Assembly: GCA_003989065.1 (NCBI GenBank)
Contig: RXIW01000021.1
Location: 1 to 49,255, forward strand
DNA: 49,255 bases
Source of the DNA: Candidatus Competibacteraceae bacterium
Lineage (GTDB): Bacteria > Pseudomonadota > Gammaproteobacteria > Competibacterales > Competibacteraceae
Direction: 5' to 3'
The translations under genes and the position numbers were made by a program. Below are positions 27,002 to 35,037 of this stretch, one piece after another. Below the pieces are notes generated by a model. The model ran no database searches, was not told the DNA's origin, and saw only the letters and a list, made by a program, of their open reading frames with translations. How positions within the stretch are numbered: the stretch's first letter is position 1; the number at the start of each line of letters is the position of its first letter.

Positions 27002-28903
27002 ATGACTGCTGGAACATTGGCTGCGGAAGGCTTCAGACCCGCTCGCATCGCCCTGGTCGGTCCGCCCAACAGCGGCAAGACCACCCTGTTCAACACCCTG
27101 ACTGGCGGCCGGCAAAAGACCGCCAACTATCCCGGCGTTACCGTCGAGCGCAAGAGCGGCTTGTTGAAGACGCCGATCGGCCATACGGTCGAGGTGCTGG
27201 ATCTGCCGGGCAGCTACAGCCTGCGGGCGCGTAGCCCCGACGAAGCCATCACCCGCGACGTCGTGCTGGGGCGGCAGACGCAGGAGACCTTGCCCGACGC
27301 CGTGGTCTGCGTGACTGACGCCACCAATTTGGGTCAGCATCTGCGGCTGTTGCTCGAGTTGCAACAACTGGGTCGGCCGCTGATTCTGGTGCTCAACATG
27401 ATGGACATCGCCCAGAAGCGCGGTTGCCAGATCAGCGTCGATGCCTTGTCCCAGCAGTTGGGAATTCCGGTCGTCACCACGGTGGCGATGCGCAAGAGTG
27501 GGGTGCGCGATCTGCTCAACCAGATCGACAGCCTGCTGAATCGGACCTCGACCCAGAGCGAAGCGACTGCGATCGACTGGGTGGAACCGTCGCCGGAAGC
27601 CATTCGCGCCTACCACCGTGAGGTGGAGCGCCTGTTGCAAAGCGCCGTGGTCAGCGAGGGCACGCCGGAGCGTCTCACCCGTCAACTCGACCGGGTCTTG
27701 CTGCATCCGGTGGCGGGGCCGCTGATCCTGCTGGCCCTGCTGTTCCTGATGTTCCAGGCCGTGTTCAGCTGGGCGGCTGCGCCGATGGACTGGATCGATG
27801 CCAGTGTGGTCGGTCTGCAGCAGTGGTTGTCGACCCATCTGCAAGAAAGCCTGCTCAAGAGTCTGCTGATCGATGGCATCATCGCCGGGGTCGGCGGCGT
27901 AGTGATCTTCCTGCCGCAAATTTTGATCTTGTTCCTGTTCATCCTGTTGCTGGAAGATTCCGGCTACATGACCCGCGCCGCCTTCCTGATGGATCGGCTG
28001 ATGAGCGCGGTGGGCTTGAACGGTCGCGCCTTCATTCCCCTGCTGTCCAGCTTCGCTTGCGCCATCCCCGGCATCATGGCGACGCGCACCATTGCCCATC
28101 CGCTGGATCGGCTGGTCACCATCCTGATTGCGCCGCTGATGACCTGTTCGGCGCGCCTGCCGGTGTATGTGCTGCTGATTGCCGCGTTCGTGCCGGCGAC
28201 CACGGTCTGGGGCGGAATCGGCTTGCAGGGCCTGGTCATGTTCGGTTTGTACGCGACCGGCATCGTCGGTGCGCTGGTGGTGGCGGGGGTGTTGCGCCTG
28301 ACGCTGCTGCGCGGCGGTCGCCAGCCGCTGTTGATGGAATTGCCCAGCTACAAATGGCCGAATGCGACTAATGTCCTGTTGGGTTTGTGGGATCGGGCCA
28401 GGATCTTCATGCGCCGGATCGGTACGATCATCCTGAGTCTGATGGTGGTGTTGTGGTTCCTGTCGACCTTTCCCGCGCCGCCGGCCGGGGCGACCGAACC
28501 GGCTATTTATTACAGCTTCGCTGGCATGATCGGGCGGACCCTGGAGCCGCTGCTGGAGCCGATCGGGTTCAACTGGCAGATCGCCATTGCCCTGGTGCCG
28601 GGTCTGGCGGCGCGTGAAGTGGCGGTGGCGGCGCTTGGCACCGTGTATGCCCTGAGCGGCGACGAAGGCGCGGTCAGCGATGCTCTGACTACGACCCTGG
28701 CACACAGCTGGACGCTGGCAACGGCGCTGTCGCTGCTGGCCTGGTATGTGTTTGCGCCGCAGTGTTTGGCGACCTTGGCCGCCGTGCGCCGCGAGACCAA
28801 CTCCTGGCGCTGGGCCGCTTTCATGTTCACTTATCTGATGATATTGGCGTATGTCGCGGCCTTCATCACCTATCGGGTTGCTTTGGCGCTGGGAGGAGGT
28901 TGA
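27002..28903 (+). CDS. feoB: FeoB, ferrous iron permease with G domain
   Basis: From the ATG at 27002 (AGGA 9 bases upstream) the protein is 633 aa, shorter than E. coli FeoB (about 770) but within family range. The GTPase domain has G1 GPPNSGKTT (about 20-28), NYPGVTVERK as switch I, G3 DLPGSYSL and G4 NMMD. Two Gate motifs follow among about eight to ten membrane helices: FACAIPGIMATRTI and VPGLAAREVAVAALG. Imports Fe2+ across the inner membrane. Partner of FeoA upstream and the Cys-rich protein downstream. Confidence 0.96.
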   Translation: MTAGTLAAEGFRPARIALVGPPNSGKTTLFNTLTGGRQKTANYPGVTVERKSGLLKTPIGHTVEVLDLPGSYSLRARSPDEAITRDVVLGRQTQETLPDAVVCVTDATNLGQHLRLLLELQQLGRPLILVLNMMDIAQKRGCQISVDALSQQLGIPVVTTVAMRKSGVRDLLNQIDSLLNRTSTQSEATAIDWVEPSPEAIRAYHREVERLLQSAVVSEGTPERLTRQLDRVLLHPVAGPLILLALLFLMFQAVFSWAAAPMDWIDASVVGLQQWLSTHLQESLLKSLLIDGIIAGVGGVVIFLPQILILFLFILLLEDSGYMTRAAFLMDRLMSAVGLNGRAFIPLLSSFACAIPGIMATRTIAHPLDRLVTILIAPLMTCSARLPVYVLLIAAFVPATTVWGGIGLQGLVMFGLYATGIVGALVVAGVLRLTLLRGGRQPLLMELPSYKWPNATNVLLGLWDRARIFMRRIGTIILSLMVVLWFLSTFPAPPAGATEPAIYYSFAGMIGRTLEPLLEPIGFNWQIAIALVPGLAAREVAVAALGTVYALSGDEGAVSDALTTTLAHSWTLATALSLLAWYVFAPQCLATLAAVRRETNSWRWAAFMFTYLMILAYVAAFITYRVALALGGG

Positions 28904-28904
28904 T

Positions 28905-29144
28905 ATGGCTTGGCAAGATGGTTTGGCGTTGTTGATCGTGGCGGTCGCCACACTGGCTTTGCTGCGGTCGTGGTTGCCGGCCAGCCTGCTGCGGTTCTGG
29001 CAAAAAGGCGGCGTTGCAGCCCAACGCGCCGCACCTGCCGGCGGCTGCTGCGGCTGCTCTTCGGGTTCATCCTGCGCCAAGACCCCGACCCAGATCCAGG
29101 TTCAGGTCCGGGCCTATCCGGTCCCTACCGGGCGGCGCAGGTAA
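28905..29144 (+). CDS. FeoB-associated Cys-rich membrane protein
   Basis: A 79-aa protein starting one base after the feoB stop codon region, with GGAGGTTGAT upstream inside the feoB end. It has one N-terminal membrane helix (GLALLIVAVATLALL) and then the Cys/Gly/Ser cluster GGCCGCSSGSSCAK. This arrangement is that of the small FeoB-associated Cys-rich proteins that replace FeoC in many bacteria; four cysteines could bind iron. The C-terminal about 20 residues are Arg/Pro-rich and not conserved-looking. Confidence 0.8.
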   Translation: MAWQDGLALLIVAVATLALLRSWLPASLLRFWQKGGVAAQRAAPAGGCCGCSSGSSCAKTPTQIQVQVRAYPVPTGRRR

Positions 29145-29152
29145 GCCAATGG

Positions 29153-29229
29153 CCAAGCTGCCTGCTTCCCACGCGGAGGAGGGCAGCTTGGCGTGACGGT
29201 TGCCCACCCTTTTGCAGGGCCGCCGTCAC
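29153..29229. terminator. Two tandem hairpins between convergent genes
   Basis: A 10-bp perfect inverted repeat (CCAAGCTGCC at 29153-29162, GGCAGCTTGG at 29182-29191), and directly after it a second repeat (GTGACGG at 29193-29199, CCGTCAC at 29223-29229) containing an internal CCCACC/GGG part and a CCTTTT stretch. They occupy the whole gap between the feo operon and trxC and probably terminate both directions, though no long T run is present. Confidence 0.5.
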
Positions 29230-29236
29230 CGCATTC

Positions 29237-29671
29237 TCAGCCATGGGCTCGGGTCCAGCGCACGATATCGACCGTGCTCATTGCACCGGCCTGACGTGCG
29301 ACTTCGCGCCCATTGCGGAACAGGACCAGCGTCGGGATGCTGCGGATGCCGTAGCGAGCGGCCAGATCCTGTTCGTCTTCGGTGTTGACCTTGGCCAGCC
29401 GCACCTGCGGTTCCAGTTGAGCCGCCGCCTGCTGATAGGCTGGCGCCATCATCCGGCAGGGACCGCACCAGGGCGCCCAGAAATCCACCAACAGCGGGAT
29501 GTCGTCGTGGCTGAGATGCTTGTCGAAATCGGCCGTGCTCAGTTCCACCGGATGAGCGACGAACAACGGTCGGTGGCATTGGCCACAACGCGGTTGTTCG
29601 GTCAGGCGTGTGGTCGGTACGCGGTTGGTTGCGTGGCAATGCGGGCAAACCAAGTGCAGGGAATCATTCAT
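29237..29671 (-). CDS. trxC: Thioredoxin 2 (zinc-containing)
   Basis: From the ATG at 29671 the product is 144 aa. The N-terminal zinc finger has Cys9, Cys12, Cys29 and Cys32 (CPHC and CGQC). The thioredoxin fold has the active site WCGPC at Cys69/Cys72 and a cis-Pro region RSIPTLVLF. It reduces disulfides in the cytoplasm and is induced by oxidative stress in E. coli. Here it is 13 bases downstream of cbpM and so belongs to the heat-shock operon. Confidence 0.95.
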   Translation of the reverse strand: MNDSLHLVCPHCHATNRVPTTRLTEQPRCGQCHRPLFVAHPVELSTADFDKHLSHDDIPLLVDFWAPWCGPCRMMAPAYQQAAAQLEPQVRLAKVNTEDEQDLAARYGIRSIPTLVLFRNGREVARQAGAMSTVDIVRWTRAHG

Positions 29672-29684
29672 CGAGAATCTCCAA

Positions 29685-29993
29685 TCAATCCAGTCCGGCC
29701 CGACGCAAGCGCGCCCGCAGCTCGTCCATTTCTTCCAGCACATCCGCCATCAACGCCGCCAGCTCCGGCACGGCGTCGAAGTCGCGCTCCAGTCGCCACA
29801 TGCGGCGGGCGCGGGTCAGGTGGGCGCGGGTAAAGCGCCAGGTGCCGGCGATGCTGGCGGCATGGGGAAACAGTTCCCACTCCAAATGATGGGCCAGCCA
29901 TTCCGGTTCCACCGCGCAGGCCGCAGCCACTTGTTCCAGGGTCAGCCAGGTGTCTTCCAGCAGGCTGCCGCTGAGAATGTCGTTGTCGCGCAT
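29685..29993 (-). CDS. cbpM: CbpM, chaperone-modulator protein
   Basis: A 102-aa protein with a MerR-like N-terminal helix-turn-helix (TWLTLEQVAAACAVEPEWL; WRFTRAHLTRARRMWRLERD) and a helical C-terminus. CbpM binds the J domain of CbpA and inhibits its DnaK-stimulating and DNA-binding activity. It follows cbpA by 3 bases, with GAGGG 9 bases before the ATG. Confidence 0.9.
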   Translation of the reverse strand: MRDNDILSGSLLEDTWLTLEQVAAACAVEPEWLAHHLEWELFPHAASIAGTWRFTRAHLTRARRMWRLERDFDAVPELAALMADVLEEMDELRARLRRAGLD

Positions 29994-29996
29994 GAC

Positions 29997-30947
29997 TTAA
30001 ACCCTCGCTTCCGTACGCGGATCGAACGCCAGTTCCCGCGCCATGGTTTCGTAGACTTCCCGCGCTTTCGGGGTATTCGCCGGCGGCAACACCACCTCCA
30101 GATGCAATAACAGATCGCCCGGCGGGGTGGCCGGAATTCCTTTACCACGCACCCGTAGTTGATGGCCGTTCTGCGCACCCTCGGGGATACGGACCTTGAG
30201 CGTGCTGTCGGGTAGTTCCACCGTCACCACCGCGCCCAGCGCCGCTTCCCATGGCGCGACCGGCAGGGTCAGGTGCAGGTCGCGACCTTCCACCCGATAG
30301 CGCGTATGCGGCTCGAAGTGAACTTCCAGCAACAGGTCGCCCGGTTGTCCGTCGCCTTGGGACGGCGCGCCCTGACCAGCCAGCCGGATCATCTGGCCTT
30401 CGCGCACGCCCTTGGGAATCTGCACGTTGAGGGTGCGGGATTCCAGGGTGACCCGGCCATCGGAATCCAGTTTTGGCACGCGCAGGCTGACCTGGCGGGT
30501 CGCGCCGTGGAAACTGTCCTCCAGATTCAACAGGATCTTGGCGTAATGATCCTCGCCGACGCCATGGAAGTGGCCAGCGTGAAAACTGGTGTGACGACCG
30601 CCACCGCTGCGGCCGAACAATTCGGCGAAGAAATCGCTGAAGTCGGCGGCCTCGGCCTTGGAATAACCGTGCTTCGAGAATTCGAAACCGGTGTCCCAGT
30701 CCGGTGGAGGGCGGAAATCCTGCCCGGATTGATAGTTCTGTCCGAGCTGGTCGTAGGCAGCGCGCTTTTCCGGGTCTGAGAGCACGGCATAGGCTTCATT
30801 CACGTCCTGCATGCGTGCTTCGGCGTCTGGTTCTTTCGAGACGTCCGGGTGGTATTTGCGCGCCAGTTTGCGGAAGGCTTTTTTGATGGCTTCCGCCGGG
30901 GCGTCGCGGGCCACGCCCAGGGTCTGGTAGTAGTCCTTGAACTCCAA
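29997..30947 (-). CDS. cbpA: CbpA, DnaJ-family curved-DNA-binding chaperone
   Basis: A 316-aa J protein. The J domain (1-70) starts FKDYYQTLGVARDAP and has the HPD triad in KYHPDVSKEP; a Gly/Phe/Ser linker follows, then two C-terminal beta domains (LNVQIPKGVREGQMIRLAGQ) without the zinc-finger Cys motifs of DnaJ, as in CbpA. The start is a TTG at 30945-30947, with AGAGGAGA 8 bases upstream; the encoded N-terminus MEFKDYY agrees with the family, so the TTG is credible. First gene of cbpA-cbpM-trxC. Confidence 0.95.
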   Translation of the reverse strand: MEFKDYYQTLGVARDAPAEAIKKAFRKLARKYHPDVSKEPDAEARMQDVNEAYAVLSDPEKRAAYDQLGQNYQSGQDFRPPPDWDTGFEFSKHGYSKAEAADFSDFFAELFGRSGGGRHTSFHAGHFHGVGEDHYAKILLNLEDSFHGATRQVSLRVPKLDSDGRVTLESRTLNVQIPKGVREGQMIRLAGQGAPSQGDGQPGDLLLEVHFEPHTRYRVEGRDLHLTLPVAPWEAALGAVVTVELPDSTLKVRIPEGAQNGHQLRVRGKGIPATPPGDLLLHLEVVLPPANTPKAREVYETMARELAFDPRTEARV

Positions 30948-30991
30948 GCTGGCTCTCCTCTGATCGGGGTTTGTTTATTTACATACCCACG

Positions 30992-31020
30992 ATATGGGGA
31001 TGCCAGCGATGCGAATCAAG
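30992..31020 (-). promoter_or_regulatory. Sigma-32 heat-shock promoter of cbpA-cbpM-trxC
   Basis: Minus strand: CTTGATT (ends at 31014; -35 consensus CTTGAAA), 14 bases, then CCCCATAT (30992-30999), which agrees with the RpoH -10 consensus CCCCATnT. The start would be about 38 bases before the TTG. No good sigma-70 pair was seen at this position. Confidence 0.75.
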
Positions 31021-31224
31021 TCCTTGAAATTCGGTGCTTCAATGCCTATTTTCACAGATTGGCGCGTGGGTTCATTGGCGTGATCGCTGCGATTGCAGCG
31101 ATGCTGGGAATGACCGCCTCAGTGTCTCTTGGGATCTTTCATAAGTCCCAGCGGAATGGAAAAGGTTAACTATCGCTTCCATGGAAGCATGGACTGTTCA
31201 TCACGCGCTCGACTCGACATAATT

Positions 31225-31269
31225 GCTCCTATAAGAATCATAAGATCATTAAAGACGTCTGATAGGAGC
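31225..31269. promoter_or_regulatory. Perfect inverted repeat before hipB, overlapping its ribosome-binding site
   Basis: GCTCCTAT (31225-31232) and ATAGGAGC (31262-31269) are perfect 8-bp inverted copies 29 bases apart. The right arm contains AGGAG, the hipB Shine-Dalgarno. It could be a pair of HipB operator half-sites or an mRNA hairpin hiding the ribosome-binding site. A CATAAT just upstream could be the -10. The rest of the gap between cbpA and hipB (31021-31224) shows nothing else that I can support. Confidence 0.5.
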
Positions 31270-31276
31270 TGTAAAT

Positions 31277-31600
31277 ATGGAATTTTCCATTCCCTTGCCT
31301 GTCGAGCGCGCCATCCTCAAACTCGGCAGTGATATTTCACTGGCGCGTCGGCGGCGCCATATCTCGCAGGCTTCGCTCGCCGAACGCATGGGTGCATCCC
31401 TGTCTACCGTGCGCCGCATGGAGAAAGGCGATGGACGCGTCCCTATCCACTTCTTCGCGCGCGCGCTGCACGTCTTCGGCGAGATCCAGGCGCTGGAGCA
31501 TCTGCTGGATACGCCGAACGACGAAATCGGCTTGATGTTGATGGATGAGCGTTTGCCTAAGCGTGTGCGCCGCAAGTCCGACGCCTCGGGGGCACTCTGA
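31277..31600 (+). CDS. hipB: HipB-like XRE antitoxin
   Basis: A 107-aa protein with an N-terminal Xre-type helix-turn-helix (DISLARRRRHISQASLAERM; STVRRMEKGD) and a polar Arg/Lys C-terminus. The stop codon and the hipA start overlap by one base (TGATG). By family it would neutralise HipA and repress the operon. AGGAG lies 8 bases before the ATG. Confidence 0.85.
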   Translation: MEFSIPLPVERAILKLGSDISLARRRRHISQASLAERMGASLSTVRRMEKGDGRVPIHFFARALHVFGEIQALEHLLDTPNDEIGLMLMDERLPKRVRRKSDASGAL

Positions 31601-32892
31601 TGGCTGTCGTTGCGCCGATTCGTCGGCAGGTTCAGCTTTGCATCGGCAAGGAAGGTCTGCCAGTGGGCTCGTTGGTCTATGTTCGTCAGGGGCGGCGTGA
31701 GAACAGCGTTTTCGCCTACGGTGAGGACTGGTTGGCCAACCTGGCATGCTTCAATGTATCGGCTGACTTGCAACTCGTGCCGGGTTATCAGCCGCACAAA
31801 GCGGCTTCGCCGCATGACTCCGTGTTTCATGGGGCGATCGCTGATACTGCACCGGACGCTTGGGGCCGGCGCGTCATCGCCCGCGACTACGCCAAGCGCC
31901 GCAAGGATGATCCCAAGTTGCCCGCCCTAACGGAGCTGGATTACCTGCTGGCGGTAGATGATTTCAGCCGCGTGGGCGCGCTGCGCTTGCGCAACCTGGA
32001 TAGTGCTTGGCACAGGACGGTGGCGGCAGGCCGACGCAGCACCCCGCCCTTGATCGAACTGGAGCGTGTCTTCCAAGCCAGCCGTGCCGTCGAGTGTGGC
32101 CAGGAGACCGCCGAGGACTTGCGCTACCTGCAAGGTAAGGGCACGTCATTAGGTGGCATGCGGCCCAAGTGTACATTGGTGGACGAGGATGGCCGGCTGG
32201 CTATTGGCAAGTTCCCAAGCGTCGGCGACATACGCAGCGTTACCCGCGGTGAGGTATTGGCCTTGAAGCTAGCGGTTCGGGCGGGCATCGATGCGGCATC
32301 GGCTCGGGTTGTTGCGTTGGGCCAGGTGCCGGTGGCCGTTATCCGCCGCTTCGACCGCGACGAGACCGATGGCCGCATCCCGTACCAGTCCGCCGCGTCG
32401 CTGTTGCAATCCTCACGTGAGGAAGAGCGCAGCTATACTGAAATAGCGGACGCTATCCGGACCTATGGCCATGCACCCACACAGGATGTGCGGCAACTCT
32501 GGCGCCGATTGGTATTTAACCTGTTGATCACCAATGTGGACGATCATTTGCAGAACCACGGTTTTCTGCATGTGAGCCATGGTCAATGGCGCCTGGCGCC
32601 GGCCTTCGACATCAACCCGTTTCCGGACAAGGACAGGGAATCCAAGACCTGGTTATCCGAGCAGGATGGCCCCATCACCGACGTGCAGATGCTACTGGCC
32701 CGCGCGTCATACTTCGCGCTGGACGAGGAACAAGCTCTGGCCGTGTTGGGCGATGTGCATGCTGCGGTGGCGAACTGGCGGCAGGTCGCACGCAGTTCGG
32801 AAGTTGGATTGCGGGCAACTGAACTGAATGATTTCGCCCCAGCCTTTGAGCACGAACAGATGGATGTGGCAGCTGCACTGCTCGGGCGATAG
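31600..32892 (+). CDS. hipA: HipA-like serine/threonine kinase toxin
   Basis: A 430-aa HipA-family kinase, full length. HipA N-terminal domain (about 10-110: GSLVYVRQGRRENSVFAYG), then the ATP loop GTSLGGMRPKCTLVDEDGRL, the Lys-containing AIGKFPS, the catalytic-loop stretch NLLITNVDDHLQNHGF and the DFD-like metal-binding AFDINPFP. Known HipA proteins phosphorylate glutamyl-tRNA synthetase or other translation factors and induce dormancy; the target here is unknown. All key residues appear present, so the toxin is probably active. Confidence 0.9.
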   Translation: MAVVAPIRRQVQLCIGKEGLPVGSLVYVRQGRRENSVFAYGEDWLANLACFNVSADLQLVPGYQPHKAASPHDSVFHGAIADTAPDAWGRRVIARDYAKRRKDDPKLPALTELDYLLAVDDFSRVGALRLRNLDSAWHRTVAAGRRSTPPLIELERVFQASRAVECGQETAEDLRYLQGKGTSLGGMRPKCTLVDEDGRLAIGKFPSVGDIRSVTRGEVLALKLAVRAGIDAASARVVALGQVPVAVIRRFDRDETDGRIPYQSAASLLQSSREEERSYTEIADAIRTYGHAPTQDVRQLWRRLVFNLLITNVDDHLQNHGFLHVSHGQWRLAPAFDINPFPDKDRESKTWLSEQDGPITDVQMLLARASYFALDEEQALAVLGDVHAAVANWRQVARSSEVGLRATELNDFAPAFEHEQMDVAAALLGR

Positions 32893-33044
32893 CTGGTATA
32901 GGGAGAGAAGAAGCCCCTGCCTGGAAGCGGGGTTGTCACGGCTGGGAGCTATGGACTCCAAGGAAGGAGGGAGGCAGAGACAGGTGCGGCGAGGTGCTCG
33001 CCGCAGGGCGAAGGGAGAACCGTTTTCGTCTCATTTTGACCGGA

Positions 33045-33515
33045 CTACACCATTTTTCCTTGGGCAAAGACATAACCACCGCGTCCTACTTGGCAAAGTA
33101 TGGCCTTGATCGGCCCCGGCATTTCTTTTGCTGCCGCAGGACCAAGATGAAATCCTCGAACACCCGTCTGTTTTACCCGCAGTACACGGACATGATAGAA
33201 GATTAATATGCGCTTGGTATCATTGGAACCGGATGCAACCTCTATCAAGAGCTGGTCATAGAAAGTACCAACCTGCCATTTCGGCTCCGTCGATGAAATA
33301 CCCATGATAGGAATCGCCAGCGTGATTTTGTTACCTTGGCGGAGCAAGTTCGATGAAAGCAGCTCTGTTTTTTTATCGGCGTCTGGGGCGAATTCGAACG
33401 TCCAATTGATTTTTTCCGCATCGCCGAGACTAATGCCAGCTAAACTCCAAAATTCTGGCTGGTTTGTGGGATAAGCCGGATCAACGATGGCGTAGTTGTA
33501 ATAGTATTTACTCAT
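33045..33515 (-). CDS. Unknown 156-aa protein
   Basis: The ATG at 33515 has AAGGAG about 9 bases upstream. The product starts SKYYYNYAIVDPAYPTNQPE, has alternating hydrophobic and polar stretches that suggest a beta-rich fold (KITLAIPIMGISSTEPKWQ; QLLIEVASGSNDTKRILIFY), and a C-terminal basic part. No signal peptide or membrane segment. I do not recognise it. It is convergent with hipA and downstream of the carboxynorspermidine genes, separated by about 160 bases. Moderately low GC suggests transfer. Confidence 0.6.
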   Translation of the reverse strand: MSKYYYNYAIVDPAYPTNQPEFWSLAGISLGDAEKINWTFEFAPDADKKTELLSSNLLRQGNKITLAIPIMGISSTEPKWQVGTFYDQLLIEVASGSNDTKRILIFYHVRVLRVKQTGVRGFHLGPAAAKEMPGPIKAILCQVGRGGYVFAQGKMV

Positions 33516-33675
33516 GCCACTTGACTCCTTATTGATTTCCAATCTGTGACAGGAGCCACCCTCAGGGCAAGCGCCATGAGGATGACTCCTGAAGCCGTTC
33601 GGTGCGATCACCGGGAACCTTGGCAGGTTCCGCTTCAGAAGCCACCCCTCCACCTTATCTGAAACGCAAATCCGC

Positions 33676-35019
33676 TTACTTGGCCGCTTTGGGTTTCAGG
33701 GCAATCATCGGGTTAGCCGCCGATACGGTGACCGTAGCGGTAGATTCCGCCAGTTCGGCGTCCAGTTCGCGGACCGTGCCGTTGAAGGAATCCAGGCTAC
33801 CCGGTTCGACCTCCTTGATGTCGGTGGGCAGGCCGATCCGATCCAGCAGCGCGATGAACGGGTCCGGATCGAGTTCTTCGACATTGACCATGGTCTTCGG
33901 ATCCCAGACGCCTTCGGCCACCAGCATGGCGGCCGCGACCGGCGGCACCCCAGCGGTGTAGCTGATGCCCTGCGACTCGACTTCCTCGTAGCACTTCTTG
34001 TGGTCGGAAACCTGGTAGATGAACACCTCGCGCGGTTTGCCGTCTTTCCAGCCCTTGACGAAGTTGCCGATGCAGGTATTGCCGGTATAGCCCGGCGCCA
34101 GGGTCTGCGGGTCGGGCAGCAACGCCTTGACCACCTTGAGCGGCACCACTTCCTGACCGGTGGTCAGGGTCACCGGCAGATGCGACAGGAAGCCGAGGGT
34201 GCGCAGCACGGTGAATACATTGATGTAATGGTCGCCGAAGCCCATCCAGAACCGGATGCTGTTGGCATCGATGTTCTGCGACAGCGAATGCAGCTCGTCA
34301 TGGCCGTTTAAATAAATCGGGCAGGGACCGACCACTGGGAAATCATAGACGCGCTTGACCGAGTGGGTCGGATATTCCTTCCACTGCCGATCGATCCAGG
34401 TCCACACTTTGATGAATTCGCGGAAATTGATCTCCGGGTCGAAATTGGTGGCGAAATATTTGCCGTGGCTGCCGGCATTGACGTCCAGAATGTCGATGGT
34501 GTCGATCTTGTCGAAATAATGCTTGGCCGCCAGCGCGCAATAGGCATTGACCACGCCCGGATCGAAGCCAGCACCGAGAATGGCGGTCAACCCTTTTTCG
34601 GCGCAGCGATCGCGGCGCTTCCACTCGTAATTGGCGTACCACGGCGGATCTTCGCAGACCTTGTCCGGATCTTCGTGGATGGCGGTATCGATATAGACCG
34701 CGCCGGTTTCCAGGCAGGCTTCCAGAATCGACATGTTGAGAAAAGCCTGGCCGAGATTAATGACGATCTCGGACTGGGTGTCTTTGATCAACTGCACCAT
34801 GGCCGGAATGTCGAGCGCATCGATCTGCCGAGAATACAGCTCATAAGCCGGATTCTGGATGTGGCCCTTGCGCTTGATGCTGGCGATGATCTCATCGCAC
34901 TTTGACAGGGTCCGCGAAGCGATGCAGATGTTGCCCAGCAGGTCGTTGTTCATCGCGGCCTTGTGCGCTGCGACATGAGCAACCCCGCCGGCACCGACAA
35001 TCAGCACGTTTTTCTTCAT
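33676..35019 (-). CDS. Carboxynorspermidine synthase/dehydrogenase
   Basis: A 447-aa saccharopine-dehydrogenase-fold reductase with an N-terminal Rossmann motif VLIVGAGGVAHVAAHKA. Internal features match carboxy(nor)spermidine dehydrogenase: QSEIVINLGQAFLNMSILEA, VYIDTAIHEDPDKVCEDP and AILGAGFDPGVVNAYCA. It joins aspartate semialdehyde to putrescine or diaminopropane with NADPH. It lies 18 bases downstream of nspC, with AGGAG 11 bases before the start, so the two form the alternative spermidine/norspermidine operon. Confidence 0.93.
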   Translation of the reverse strand: MKKNVLIVGAGGVAHVAAHKAAMNNDLLGNICIASRTLSKCDEIIASIKRKGHIQNPAYELYSRQIDALDIPAMVQLIKDTQSEIVINLGQAFLNMSILEACLETGAVYIDTAIHEDPDKVCEDPPWYANYEWKRRDRCAEKGLTAILGAGFDPGVVNAYCALAAKHYFDKIDTIDILDVNAGSHGKYFATNFDPEINFREFIKVWTWIDRQWKEYPTHSVKRVYDFPVVGPCPIYLNGHDELHSLSQNIDANSIRFWMGFGDHYINVFTVLRTLGFLSHLPVTLTTGQEVVPLKVVKALLPDPQTLAPGYTGNTCIGNFVKGWKDGKPREVFIYQVSDHKKCYEEVESQGISYTAGVPPVAAAMLVAEGVWDPKTMVNVEELDPDPFIALLDRIGLPTDIKEVEPGSLDSFNGTVRELDAELAESTATVTVSAANPMIALKPKAAK

Positions 35020-35037
35020 CTCGATGTTTCTCCTGAC

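Noticed and set aside
26987..29080. 697-codon antisense frame over feoB
   Set aside because: Gln/Arg/His repeats typical of a shadow; feoB has intact G-motifs.
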